64,000 nucleotides of DNA from Streptomyces sp. A2-16. GTDB lineage: Bacteria; Actinomycetota; Actinomycetes; Streptomycetales; Streptomycetaceae. This document shows, piece by piece, positions 26,302 to 36,100 of this stretch. Numbering within the stretch: position 1 is the stretch's first letter; every line of letters starts with the position of its first letter. The notes beneath the pieces were generated by a model, which had not been told where the DNA came from, did no database searches, and was given only the letters and a program-made list of their open reading frames with translations. A program made the position numbers and the translations under genes. Where the stretch lies: NCBI RefSeq assembly GCF_018128905.1, contig NZ_CP063808.1, positions 2,914,001 through 2,978,000 on the forward strand, read 5' to 3'.

Positions 26302-27774
26302 ATGCGACACCCCCCGCGTTCAGTACTTTTAGCCGTTGTCGGCGCGGTCGCCCTTGTCGGGACCGTGACGGTGCCGGTGGTCACGGCGTCGGGCGCCACG
26401 CCTGCCTGCTCGGTGGAGTACTCCGTCACCGGACAGTGGGACGGCGGCTTCCAGGGCTCCGTGAACATCACCAACAACACGGCCGCCGTGAGCAGTTGGA
26501 GTCTCACCTTCGACTTCGCCGACGGCCGGCAGCTCCGCCAGGGCTGGAACGCGATATGGTCCCAGTCCGGTACGACGGTCACCGCGGCCAACGAGAGCTA
26601 CAACGGCTCTCTGGCCACCGGAGCGAGCGTCAGCGCCGGATTCATCGCGTCCCGGTCGTCCGGTGACGCCGTTCCGACCTCGTTCAAGCTCAACGGCACC
26701 ACCTGCAACACGGACGTCGAGCCCTCGCCCACGCCCGGGCCGACGGACCCCGCCGAGGACGCACCCCCCGCTCTCCGCGTCTCCGGCAACAAGCTCGTGG
26801 ACTCCGCCGGCACCACCCGCCGGCTGCTCGGCGTGAACCGGTCCGGTGGCGAGTTCATGTGCGTCCAGGGCCGGGGCATCTTCGACGGACCGGTCGACGA
26901 CGCCTCCGTGAAGGCGATCGCCGACTGGAAGGCCAACACGGTCCGCATTCCGCTCAACGAGGAGTGCTGGCTCGGCCTCGCCAACATCAACCCGGCCTAC
27001 GCCGGGGCGAACTACATCAACGCCGTCAAGGACCTGGTCGCCAAGGTCAAGGCGCACGGCATGACCCCCGTGGTCGAGCTCCACTGGACCTACGGGCAGT
27101 ACACCGGCAACTCCGCCGGTTGCTCCGACGTGCACGCAAGCTGCCAGAAACCGATGCCCGACATGCGGTACACGCCGTCCTTCTGGGCGTCGGTGGCGAA
27201 CACGTTCAAGAGCGACCGCACGGTCGTCTTCGACCTGTTCAACGAGCCCTACCCGGACCGCGCCACCGCCACGACCACCCAGGCGTGGCAGTGCTGGCGG
27301 GACGGCGGCAGCTGCCCGGGCATCGGGTACGAGGTCGCCGGTATGCAGGATCTCGTCGACAGCGTCCGGGGCACCGGCGCCACCAACCTGATCCTGGCCG
27401 GAGGCATCGCCTATTCGAACGACCTCAGCCAGTGGCTGACGTACAGGCCGGCCGACCCGGCGGGCAATCTCGCCGCCGCCTGGCACGTGTACAACTTCAA
27501 CTCCTGCTCCGACGTGAGCTGCTGGAACTCCACGCTCGCCCCGGTGGCCGCTCAGGTCCCCCTCGTGGCAGGGGAGATCGGCGAGAACACCTGCGCGCAC
27601 GGATTCATCGACCAGGTCATGAAGTGGTTCGACGACCGCGGCCTGTCGTATCTGGGCTGGACCTGGAACACCTGGGACTGCTCCTCCGGACCGTCCCTGA
27701 TCAGCGGCTACGACGGCACACCCACAGCGTTCGGCACCGGGCTGCGTGACCGTCTGCGCGCCCTGAACGGATAG
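26302..27774 (+). CDS. Secreted GH5 endoglucanase with N-terminal CBM2; TTA codon at position 10
   Basis: This is a 490-residue protein with a signal peptide (about 1-32), CBM2 (about 34-135), a Pro/Thr linker, and GH5 from about residue 155. The acid/base Glu lies in FDLFNEPYPD and the nucleophile Glu in LVAGEIGENTC. It cuts internal beta-1,4-glucosidic bonds in cellulose. The start ATG at 26302 has an AAGGAG ribosome binding site. The tenth codon is TTA (26329-26331), so translation should need the bldA tRNA. The GH6 gene follows 71 nt later and is probably in the same transcript. Confidence 0.94.
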   Translation: MRHPPRSVLLAVVGAVALVGTVTVPVVTASGATPACSVEYSVTGQWDGGFQGSVNITNNTAAVSSWSLTFDFADGRQLRQGWNAIWSQSGTTVTAANESYNGSLATGASVSAGFIASRSSGDAVPTSFKLNGTTCNTDVEPSPTPGPTDPAEDAPPALRVSGNKLVDSAGTTRRLLGVNRSGGEFMCVQGRGIFDGPVDDASVKAIADWKANTVRIPLNEECWLGLANINPAYAGANYINAVKDLVAKVKAHGMTPVVELHWTYGQYTGNSAGCSDVHASCQKPMPDMRYTPSFWASVANTFKSDRTVVFDLFNEPYPDRATATTTQAWQCWRDGGSCPGIGYEVAGMQDLVDSVRGTGATNLILAGGIAYSNDLSQWLTYRPADPAGNLAAAWHVYNFNSCSDVSCWNSTLAPVAAQVPLVAGEIGENTCAHGFIDQVMKWFDDRGLSYLGWTWNTWDCSSGPSLISGYDGTPTAFGTGLRDRLRALNG

Positions 27775-27845
27775 CGCCCGTCCGCTCCACCGCACAGCAC
27801 CCGCTCAACGGACAACACCCGCGATTGAGAAGGAAACCCGCACTC

Positions 27846-29561
27846 ATGAGTCGTACGAGAACAGCGCTCCTCGCTGCCCTTGCGCTCGTCGCCGGGGCCT
27901 CCGGGACCGCGCTCGCCGTGGCCCCCGGGGACGCAGGCATCGCCGCCGTCCCCTGCACCGTGGACTACAAGGTGCAGAACCAGTGGGACACCGGCTTCAC
28001 CACCGCCGTCACCATCACCAACAACAGCGCCGCCAAGTCGAGTTGGTCGCTGAAGTGGTCGTACGCCGGAAACCAGAAGGTCACCGGCTTCTGGAACTCC
28101 AAGATCAGCCAGAGCGGGACGGCCGTCACCGCCACCAACGAGACCTACAACGGCACACTGGCCACCGGCGGTTCGGTCAGCTTCGGCTTCCAGGGCAGCT
28201 ACAGCGGCACCAACGCCGTCCCGACCACCTTCACCCTGGACGGGGTGACCTGCAACGTCGACGGCGGCGGCCCCACCGACCCGGGCCCGACCGACCCCGG
28301 CACCCCTGGCACCCGGGTCGACAACCCGTACACGGGCGCCAAGGTGTACGTGAACCCCGAGTGGTCCGCCAACGCCGCCGCCGAGCCGGGCGGCAGCCGC
28401 ATCGCCAACCAGCCCACCGGCGTGTGGCTGGACCGGACCGCCGCGATCAACGGCACCGGCGGCAAGATGGGCCTGCGCGCCCATCTCGACGAGGCGCTCA
28501 AGCAGAAGGGCTCGGGAGAGCTCGTCGTCCAGCTGGTCATCTACAACCTGCCCGGACGCGACTGCTCGGCCCTCGCCTCCAACGGCGAACTCGGCCCGAC
28601 GGAGATCGACAAGTACAAGACCCAGTACATCGACCCGATCAAGGCGATCCTCGCCGACCCCAAGTACGCCTCGCTGCGGATCGTCAACACGATCGAGATC
28701 GACTCACTGCCGAACCTCGTCACCAACGTCACACCGCGGGCCACCGCCACCGCGAACTGCGACACGATGAAGGCCAACGGCAACTACGTCAAGGGCGTGG
28801 GCTACGCGCTCAACAAGCTCGGTGACGTCCCCAACGTCTACAACTACGTGGACGCCGGACACCACGGCTGGCTCGGCTGGGACGACAACTTCTCCGCGAC
28901 CGTCCAGATCATCAAGCAGGCGGCCACCGCCGAGGGCGCCACGATCAACGACGTGCAGGGCTTCATCACCAACACCGCCAACTACAGCGCCCTGAAGGAG
29001 CAGTACTTCACCATCAACGACTCCGTGGGCGGCAAGTCCGTGCGCGAGTCCAAGTGGGTCGACTGGAACCGGTACACCGACGAGCTCTCCTACGCCCAGG
29101 CGTTCCGGCAGGAGGCGGTGAACCAGGGCTTCGCCTCGGGCGTCGGCATGCTGATCGACACCTCCCGCAACGGCTGGGGCGGCACGGCCCGGCCCACCGG
29201 TCCCGGTGCCACCACGGACGTGGACACCTACGTCAACGGCGGGCGGATCGACCGGCGCATCCACGTCGGCAACTGGTGCAACCAGTCGGGAGCCGGTCTC
29301 GGTGAGCGTCCCAAGGCCTCCCCGGCCGCGGGGATCGACGCGTACGTCTGGATCAAGCCTCCGGGTGAGTCCGACGGCGCCAGCAGCGCGATCCCGAACG
29401 ACGAGGGCAAGGGCTTCGACCGGATGTGCGACCCGACGTACACCGGCAACCCGCGGAACAACAACAACATGTCCGGTGCGCTGCCGAACGCTCCGCTGTC
29501 GGGGCACTGGTTCTCGGCGCAGTTCCAGCAGCTGATGCAGAACGCGTACCCGGCGCTCTGA
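27846..29561 (+). CDS. Secreted GH6 cellobiohydrolase with N-terminal CBM2
   Basis: This is a 571-residue protein with a signal peptide (about 1-33), CBM2 (about 36-135), a Gly/Thr/Asp-Pro linker, and GH6 (about 155-571). GH6 hallmarks are LVIYNLPGRDCSALASNGEL with the catalytic Asp after it, NTIEIDSLPNL, and the C-terminal WIKPPGESDG. The large insertions around the active site tunnel point to a non-reducing-end exocellulase rather than an open-cleft endoglucanase, though this is inference. Synergy with the GH48 and GH5 enzymes is expected. The ATG at 27846 has an AAGGA ribosome binding site. A repeat element follows the stop codon. Confidence 0.94.
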   Translation: MSRTRTALLAALALVAGASGTALAVAPGDAGIAAVPCTVDYKVQNQWDTGFTTAVTITNNSAAKSSWSLKWSYAGNQKVTGFWNSKISQSGTAVTATNETYNGTLATGGSVSFGFQGSYSGTNAVPTTFTLDGVTCNVDGGGPTDPGPTDPGTPGTRVDNPYTGAKVYVNPEWSANAAAEPGGSRIANQPTGVWLDRTAAINGTGGKMGLRAHLDEALKQKGSGELVVQLVIYNLPGRDCSALASNGELGPTEIDKYKTQYIDPIKAILADPKYASLRIVNTIEIDSLPNLVTNVTPRATATANCDTMKANGNYVKGVGYALNKLGDVPNVYNYVDAGHHGWLGWDDNFSATVQIIKQAATAEGATINDVQGFITNTANYSALKEQYFTINDSVGGKSVRESKWVDWNRYTDELSYAQAFRQEAVNQGFASGVGMLIDTSRNGWGGTARPTGPGATTDVDTYVNGGRIDRRIHVGNWCNQSGAGLGERPKASPAAGIDAYVWIKPPGESDGASSAIPNDEGKGFDRMCDPTYTGNPRNNNNMSGALPNAPLSGHWFSAQFQQLMQNAYPAL

Positions 29562-29600
29562 GGAAATGCGGGGTGCTGCGCGATGTCGGCCGCGAGTCCG

Positions 29601-29633
29601 TTGCGGCTGGTCGCGCAGTTCCCCGCGCTCCGG
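29601..29633 (-). repeat. Dispersed Streptomyces intergenic repeat, copy 2 (inverted)
   Basis: Read on the minus strand it contains GCGCGGGGAACTGCGCGAC followed by CAGCCGCAA, matching copy 1 at 23051-23083 with few differences. It lies between the GH6 stop and the convergent PhyH stop. Confidence 0.6.
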
Positions 29634-29656
29634 AGAACACGCCCCCCGGGGTCCGG

Positions 29657-30442
29657 TCAGTTCTCTTGGGCCAGGCCCCGGCGGATCGCGAACTCCACCG
29701 CTGAATAGTCGCCGTCGGGGCGGTGCAACTCGTACTGCTCCGCCGGCAGCAGCGGAGGCTGCGCCATGAAGCGGGGGTTCGTGCCGTGGTGGGGCTGGGC
29801 GGCGTGAACCAGGAACGGGTGGCAGAGGTAGACGTCGCCCGGGCTGCCCGTGGCGTGGGCGAGCGGGCGGTGGGCCGAGGCCTTGTCCACCTGCGGGCCC
29901 AACTCCAGGAAGCAAGCGCCCTGTTCGCCGTACGGCTCCAGGACCGGCGGTACGTCGAGATGGGAGCCCACCCGGATCCGGGTCGGGGCGTCGGCCTCCG
30001 TGACCTCGCTGAACAGGAACAGCATCAGCAGGGCGCGGTCCCTGGAGCGCAGGTTGGTGTGGTACATGCCGGGCGCGGCGCCCTCGGGGAGGTAGCTGCC
30101 CTCGATGTGCCAGCCCGCGTCGTCCGGTTCCTCGGCGTGCGGAAACCGCAAGGGGAACGTGCCCAGTGAGTAGCGGGGCTGCCAGCGGTTCCCGCCCACC
30201 AGCAGGTCGAACGCCTCATGCAGGGCCGGGGAGTTCGCGGCCGCCGCGAACGGGCCCTGGGCCATGCCGGGCACCCGGACCACCGGGTCCTTCCAGGAGG
30301 CCGGGTCCTCGCGGTCGTAGCCCGTCTCCCGCCACAGCAGGGACGCGCAGTGCTGGGCGACCCGGGGCGGGAAGGCGCCCTCGATCCTCACGAATCCGTC
30401 CTCGAGGAAGCGCTCCACCAGTTCGTCGTCCATGGGGGTCAT
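29657..30442 (-). CDS. Phytanoyl-CoA dioxygenase (PhyH) family protein
   Basis: This is a 261-residue Fe(II)/2-oxoglutarate oxygenase. Metal ligands fit the pattern His-x-Glu in WHIEGSY (about residue 115) and a distal His in YLCHPFLVHAA (about 205), with an Arg further on in NPRFMA. The substrate is unknown; family members hydroxylate acyl chains, antibiotics and small molecules. The start is ATG at 30442 or 30433; neither has a strong ribosome binding site. It is divergent from a His-rich methyltransferase gene. Confidence 0.85.
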   Translation of the reverse strand: MTPMDDELVERFLEDGFVRIEGAFPPRVAQHCASLLWRETGYDREDPASWKDPVVRVPGMAQGPFAAAANSPALHEAFDLLVGGNRWQPRYSLGTFPLRFPHAEEPDDAGWHIEGSYLPEGAAPGMYHTNLRSRDRALLMLFLFSEVTEADAPTRIRVGSHLDVPPVLEPYGEQGACFLELGPQVDKASAHRPLAHATGSPGDVYLCHPFLVHAAQPHHGTNPRFMAQPPLLPAEQYELHRPDGDYSAVEFAIRRGLAQEN

Positions 30443-30582
30443 CGTGGGGGACCGGCCGGGGTGGGCGCATCCCATTTTCTTTGCGTCCGTTTTGCCATGC
30501 ATTTTGCCGTGGTGGCAACATCGCTGGCTTCCTCGCGGTGCGTCGGTGCACGCTGACAGCCTCCCGGGGAGAGGCTGACACC

Positions 30583-31482
30583 ATGGCGCACGATCACGGC
30601 AAGCACGTCCACGGACACGGTGGCCACGACCACGACCACACCGACATCGACTGGTCCCGGATGGCCGAGCATCTCGAGACCCAGGCCGAGCTGTTCACCC
30701 CCCTGTACGAGCGGGCCCTGGCCTGGCTCGGGCACAAGCAGACCGAGCCGGGGCTGATCGTCGACGCGGGCAGTGGGCCCGGGGTGCTGTCCTGTCTGCT
30801 CGCCGAGGCGTTCCCCGGGGCCCGGGTGGTCGCCGTCGACGGGGCCGAGCCGTTGCTGGAGCGGGCCCAGGCGCGCGCCGGGCGGCTCGGTGTCGCCGAC
30901 CGCTTCGGGACCCTCACCGGTGAACTTCCGGGCATCCTCGACGACTTGGACTACCCCGTCGACCTGCTCTGGGCCAGCCGCAGCCTGCACCACCTGGGGG
31001 ACCAGCGGGCCGGGATCGCCGCGTTCGCCTCGCGGCTGGCGCGCGGCGGGACGCTGGCGTTGATGGAGGGCGGGCTGCCCGCGCGTTTCCTGCCCCGGGA
31101 CATCGGGATCGGCCGGCCGGGGCTCCAGGCACGGCTCGACGCGCTGGAGGAGGAGTGGTTCGCGCAGATGCGGGCGGGGCTCGCCGACTCCGTCGCCGAG
31201 GTCGAGGACTGGCCCGCGCTGATGGCCTCCGCAGGGCTGCGGCACACCGGTACGCGCAGCTTCCTGCTGGACCTGCCGGCACCGACCACGGACCGGGCCC
31301 GCACCTACGTCGCCGCGTCGCTCGGGCGGCTGCGGGAGGTCTTCGACGAGCAGCTGGACGCGGACGACCGTGACAGCCTCGACCGGCTGCTCGATCCCGA
31401 GGACGCGGTGAGCGTGCATCGGCGGGCGGACGTGTTCGTGCTGGCCGCGCACACGGTGCACACCGCTGTGCGGACCGGTTGA
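30583..31482 (+). CDS. SAM-dependent methyltransferase with His-rich N-terminus
   Basis: This is a 299-residue protein. Residues 2-22 form a His/Asp/Gly tail (HDHGKHVHGHGGHDHDH) that should bind Zn, Ni or Cu. The methyltransferase core follows, with LIVDAGSGPGVLSCLLAEAF as SAM motif near residue 60 and VVAVDGAEPLL as the next motif. The fold is type 11/12. The acceptor is unknown. The ATG at 30583 has a GGGGAGAGG ribosome binding site. The His tail suggests metal storage, sensing or metal-dependent control. A TTGCC-N5-GGCAA repeat lies in the promoter region it shares with the divergent PhyH gene. Confidence 0.86.
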   Translation: MAHDHGKHVHGHGGHDHDHTDIDWSRMAEHLETQAELFTPLYERALAWLGHKQTEPGLIVDAGSGPGVLSCLLAEAFPGARVVAVDGAEPLLERAQARAGRLGVADRFGTLTGELPGILDDLDYPVDLLWASRSLHHLGDQRAGIAAFASRLARGGTLALMEGGLPARFLPRDIGIGRPGLQARLDALEEEWFAQMRAGLADSVAEVEDWPALMASAGLRHTGTRSFLLDLPAPTTDRARTYVAASLGRLREVFDEQLDADDRDSLDRLLDPEDAVSVHRRADVFVLAAHTVHTAVRTG

Positions 31483-31504
31483 GGACGCCTGCGGATGCGC
31501 CGCC

Positions 31505-32890
31505 TCAAGGGACGCGGACGTACTCGGTGATCAAGGTGCCCTGGACGTGCCGGACACGGACGGGTGTGAAGCGGTCGGCCAGTACCCGTCGTTTCGTTCT
31601 CTCCTGAGGTGTCTCGTCCAGGGGTTGACCCGCTGGATCACTGACGGCGACGATCCGTTCCGTCGCCAGCATCCGGGCGCGGATCGCCGGGGCGGAGGCC
31701 TCCCTGCCGTACAGCGTTCCCGACTCCGCCGGGCCGAGGTCCAGGGCCACGTCGCGCAGTCGCCGGACCGAGTCCGGGTCGGCCAGTGACCACACGCGGC
31801 GACGAGAGGGCAGGTAGAGGACGCAGTCCGCGCGTGTGGTGCTCAGCGCTCGTGCGACGGCGGTGGCGTCGTCGGTACGGCTCTGCGGGGTGCGCAGCTG
31901 GAGGGCGACCGGCAGCAGCGCGAGCAGCGCGGCCGCGGCGAGGGCGAGGGCCCGGTTCCGGCCGAGGCGGTCGAGGACCGCGCCGATCAGGAGGGCCGTG
32001 CCCGCGTGGCCGTAGAGGACATAGCGGTCCACGTAGAGGGGCTTGAGCGGGGTCAGCAGGAGCAGGGTCAGCGCGGGCAGGACCGTCAGGGGCAGGGCCA
32101 GGCGGGGCAGGAGGGTGCCCCGGAGCGGGACGGCGCAGGCCAGGGCCAGTGCGCTCATCGCGGCGAAACCCAGCAGCGCGCCCGCGTCCGGGCCGCCGAT
32201 CCACGACACCTGGTCCGACTGGCGCGTGCTCAGCACGGCCAGGGGAGCCATGCCGGCGCAGACCGCGAGGCCCACGCGCAGGGCGGGGCGGCGGGCCGGG
32301 CGCCGCAGGGCCGCCAGCTGCCCGGGCAGCGCCAGCACCGCGAACTCGTGCAGCAGACACGCGGTGAGCAGGACCGTGCCGTACGCCGTCCAGGCGCCGG
32401 GCGTGCGACGGTCCGCCGCCCGCAGCAGCAGATACGTCGCCCAGACGACCAGCGCACAGACCACGGCGTAGGAGCGGCCCTCCTGCGCGTACCGCTGGAC
32501 CGGCGGCAGCACCGAGAAGGCGAGGCCGGCCAGCAGGCCCGCGCGCGGTCCGGCGAGGCGCCGGCCCAGCAGGGCGAGCGCGGCGGCCGCCGCCGCGGTC
32601 GCCAGGACCGACGGCAGCCGGAGCACGAGCAAGGGGTCCGCCCCGCCGAACAGCCGGAACAGGGCGTGCATGAACAGGTAGTACAGGCCGTGCACGGCGT
32701 CGGCGTCGCCCAGCGCCCGCCACAGGTCGGGCAGGGAGCGCCCGGCCATGTCGTACGTCACCACCTCGTCCCGCCAGATGCTGCCGCCGCGCCGGATGCC
32801 CCACAGACCGAGGACGAGCGAGAGGGCGGCAGGGCACAGCGCGTGCCAGGGGAGCGCGGCGCGCGCGGGTCCGGACGGCGAGGATGGCAA
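31505..32890 (-). CDS. Polytopic membrane glycosyltransferase, GT39/ArnT-like
   Basis: This is a 461-residue protein with about 10-11 hydrophobic segments followed by a C-terminal soluble domain (about 345-461). The first extracytoplasmic loop has the catalytic-type acidic motif SIWRDEVVTYD, and LPSVLATA and FSVLPPVQRYAQEGRSYA are shared with the dolichyl/polyprenyl-phosphate mannosyltransferase superfamily. It probably transfers a sugar from a polyprenyl-phosphate carrier on the outer face of the membrane. The TTG at 32890 is a provisional start: no clear ribosome binding site is visible. Confidence 0.82.
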   Translation of the reverse strand: MPSSPSGPARAALPWHALCPAALSLVLGLWGIRRGGSIWRDEVVTYDMAGRSLPDLWRALGDADAVHGLYYLFMHALFRLFGGADPLLVLRLPSVLATAAAAAALALLGRRLAGPRAGLLAGLAFSVLPPVQRYAQEGRSYAVVCALVVWATYLLLRAADRRTPGAWTAYGTVLLTACLLHEFAVLALPGQLAALRRPARRPALRVGLAVCAGMAPLAVLSTRQSDQVSWIGGPDAGALLGFAAMSALALACAVPLRGTLLPRLALPLTVLPALTLLLLTPLKPLYVDRYVLYGHAGTALLIGAVLDRLGRNRALALAAAALLALLPVALQLRTPQSRTDDATAVARALSTTRADCVLYLPSRRRVWSLADPDSVRRLRDVALDLGPAESGTLYGREASAPAIRARMLATERIVAVSDPAGQPLDETPQERTKRRVLADRFTPVRVRHVQGTLITEYVRVP

Positions 32891-33100
32891 CCGGACCCGC
32901 CGCTGCAGGGGTCCTGGTGAGTGTGTGGTGGCGATGGCTGACTCCGGTGCGAGGCGGAAGCGCGGGGCCCGAGGAGCGGGCGTGCACCGACGAGTTCAGA
33001 GGCCGGCGGATTGTTGGGCAGCCCCGAACCGGCGTGCCCATCAATTCGCGGGAGCGGTTGTCGGCGTCCGGGGCGGCCGTGAACGAGGGGGGAGATGCGC

Positions 33101-36100
33101 ATGGGGCGCAGGGAGAAGCCGCTTGATCCGGGGGCGGGGGTCGTGCAGCGCTTCGCGTACGAGCTGCGCAAGCTGCGCGACGAGGCGGGCGCCCCGACCT
33201 ACCGCGCCATGGCAGCCAGGGCCGGCTATTCGGCGCCCACCCTCTCCGCCGCCGCGGCCGGAGAACGGCTGCCGACCCTCGCGGTGCTCCTCGCCTACGT
33301 CACCGCGTGCGGAGGCGATCCGGTTGAGTGGGAGGGGCGCTGGCGGGAGGCTTCCGCCGAGTCGGCCGCCGCGCGGGTCGGCGAGGAGGGCGAGGACGAG
33401 GACAGTCCCTATCCCGGACTCGCCCGCTTCGAGACGGGGGACGGAGAGCACTTCCACGGCCGAGACGAGCTGATCGCCGAACTCGCCGCACTCACCGGCC
33501 GGAAGAGGGTCGTGGCGGTCGTCGGGGCCAGCGGAAGCGGCAAGTCGTCGCTGCTGCGGGCGGGTCTGATACCCGCGCTGCGGGAAACCCCGCCGCACAC
33601 GAGCCCCGGCCTCGCCGCCATCCGTCTCCTCACCCCCGGCCCCCACCCCCTCCGCACCCACCGGGCCCTCTTCACCCCGCACAACGGCCCGGGCGACACC
33701 CTCCTCGTCGTCGACCAGTTCGAGGAGATCTTCACGCTCTGCGCCGACACCGGTGAACGCGCCGCATTCATCGAGGAGTTGCTCACCGCGACGGACCCGG
33801 CGTCGCGGCTGCGCACGGTGATCGCCGTCCGGGCCGACTTCTACGGCCGGTGCGCCGAACACGGGCCGCTCGCCGAGGCGTTGCTCGACTCCACGCTGCT
33901 CGTCGGACCGATGCCGCCGAGCGCGCTCCGGGAGGCCGTGGTCCGTCCGGCCGCCGCCCGAAGGCTGGTCGTGGAACGGGCGTTGACCGCGCGGATCGTG
34001 GCGGACGTGGCCGGTGAACCGGGCGGACTGCCGCTGATGGCCCACGCGCTGCGGGAGGTCTGGCGCAGACGCACCGGCAAGACGCTCACCCTCGCCGCCT
34101 ACGAGGCCGTCGGAGGGGTCCACGGCGCCGTCGCACACACCGCGGAGGCCGTGCACGACCGGTGCACCCCGGCCGAGGCCGCCGCACTGCGCCGCCTGCT
34201 GCTGCGGATGGTGCACCCCGGTGACGGCACCGAGGACACCCGGCGGCCGGTGGACCGCGCGGAACTCGACGCGGACGCGACGACGGCCCGCGTCCTGGAA
34301 CTCCTCGTCCGCAACCGGCTGCTGACGGTCGACGGCGGCACCGTCGACCTCGCCCACGAGGCGCTCCTGGGCGCCTGGCCCCGGCTGCGCGGCTGGCTGG
34401 ACGAGGACCGCGAACGGCTGCGCCTGCACCGCGCGCTCACCGAAGCGGTCCTCATCTGGGACGCGTTGGGGCGAGACCCGGGCGCCCTCTACCGGGGTAC
34501 GCGGCTGACACGGGCTCGCGAGACCTTCGGCGGTGGCGTCGGCGAGGGTGGCGGCGGTGTCCGTGGCGACGGCGGCGATCGTGGCGAGGGTGGCGGCGGT
34601 GTCCGTGGCGACGGCGGCGATCGTGGCGACGGCGGTGGCACCGGTGAACTGAACCGGCTCGAACGCGACTTCCTGGCCGCGAGCGTCGGGGCGTACGAAC
34701 AAGGCCGCCGTGCCGCGACCCGTGCCGCCCGCCGACTGCGTGCCCTGACCGGGGCGCTCGCCGTTCTGCTGGTGCTCGCCGTGGTCGCGGGCGCGGCCGC
34801 CTGGCGGCAGAGCGGGATCAGCGCACGGCAGCGCGACGAGGCCGAGGCCCGCCGGGCCGCCGCCCTCGTGGACACGGTGCGCGAGGGCGACCCGCGCACC
34901 GCGATGCGGCTGGCCCTGGCCGCGTGGCGGACCGCGGACCTGCCCGAGACCCGGCAGGCCCTGCGCACCGCCGCCGCACAGAGCGAACGGGACGTGTTCA
35001 CCGAGCCCGAGGAGGGCGACGCCCTGGCCCTGAACGCGCCCTCCTGGCTCAGCCGCGACGGAAGGATCCTGACGACGGTGGTGCGCGACAAGGTCGTCCA
35101 GTGGGACGTACCGGGACACCGCCGACTGAGGTCGGTGAAGATCAAGGGGGTGTCCGAGTGGGTGACCGACGTCAGCGAGGACGGCCGGTTCGTCGCCCGG
35201 ATGGCTCCCGAGGGCACCGGTCTGCTGGTCGACGGGCTCGCGGACGGAAGGACGTACCGGCTGCCGATCGGCTCGTGGCGGGACACCGACGTGGCGTTCG
35301 CGCAGGACGGGCGCAGCCTGCTCGTACGGCGCCTGGTCCACGGCGCGACCGACTCGCGGGCCACACTGGAGATGTGGGACGTGACGCGGCAGCGGATGCG
35401 TTTGCGGTACGAACGCGGCAGCGACGACGGCGCGTTGCCCGCGCAGAGCCCCGACGGCCGCTACCTCGCCTGGTGCACGGACCACGGCGGGCGGCTGCGC
35501 GTCCTCGACACCCGTGAGCCGCGCCCCGCCCTCACCACGGTGCCCGCCGCCACCGGCGGTGCCCTGTGCCGGAGCGACGAACTCGCCTTCACCGCCGACA
35601 GCAGGGGCGTGGCCGCCAGTACCGACGCGGGGATCGTGACCTGGGACCTGCGGACCGGACGCGAACGGCCCCGGCTGCCCCTGACCGGCAGCGGGTACCT
35701 GAGGTTCGCCGACGACTACGCCCTGACCTGGACCCCGGGCGGCATCGCGCTGTGGCGCCCCGGCCTGCCGGACCCCGCCGACGACAGCGGGCGCGAGCCC
35801 CTGCTCACCTTCCCGGTCGCGTCGTCGGCGGTGGGAGACCTGCGGCTGGACCTCGACGCGGGCGTGCTGCGCTACCGCGAACAGGGGCGGACCAGTTCGG
35901 TGCACACCCTCTCGCTCCAGGGACTGACGGGCACCGCCTGGCGGGACCGGGCCGCGCGGGACGCCGCCTTCGACGGGCGTGGCCGGCCGGTGCGGGCCAG
36001 AGAGGCACCGGTCGTGGGCCGGGAGTCCACCGTCACCGTGGACCCGACCGGCCGCACCGCGCTGACCTCACAGGGGACGCTCGTCAGCGTCACCACGGGC

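Noticed and set aside
34541..34640. Possible CRISPR or regulatory repeat
   Set aside because: There are two adjacent perfect units without spacers, in frame in a coding gene. This is a tandem duplication.
33041..35905. Long open frame opposite the nSTAND gene
   Set aside because: It is an antisense shadow of a gene with clear Walker motifs and WD40 repeats. Its composition is typical of reverse-strand GC-rich DNA.
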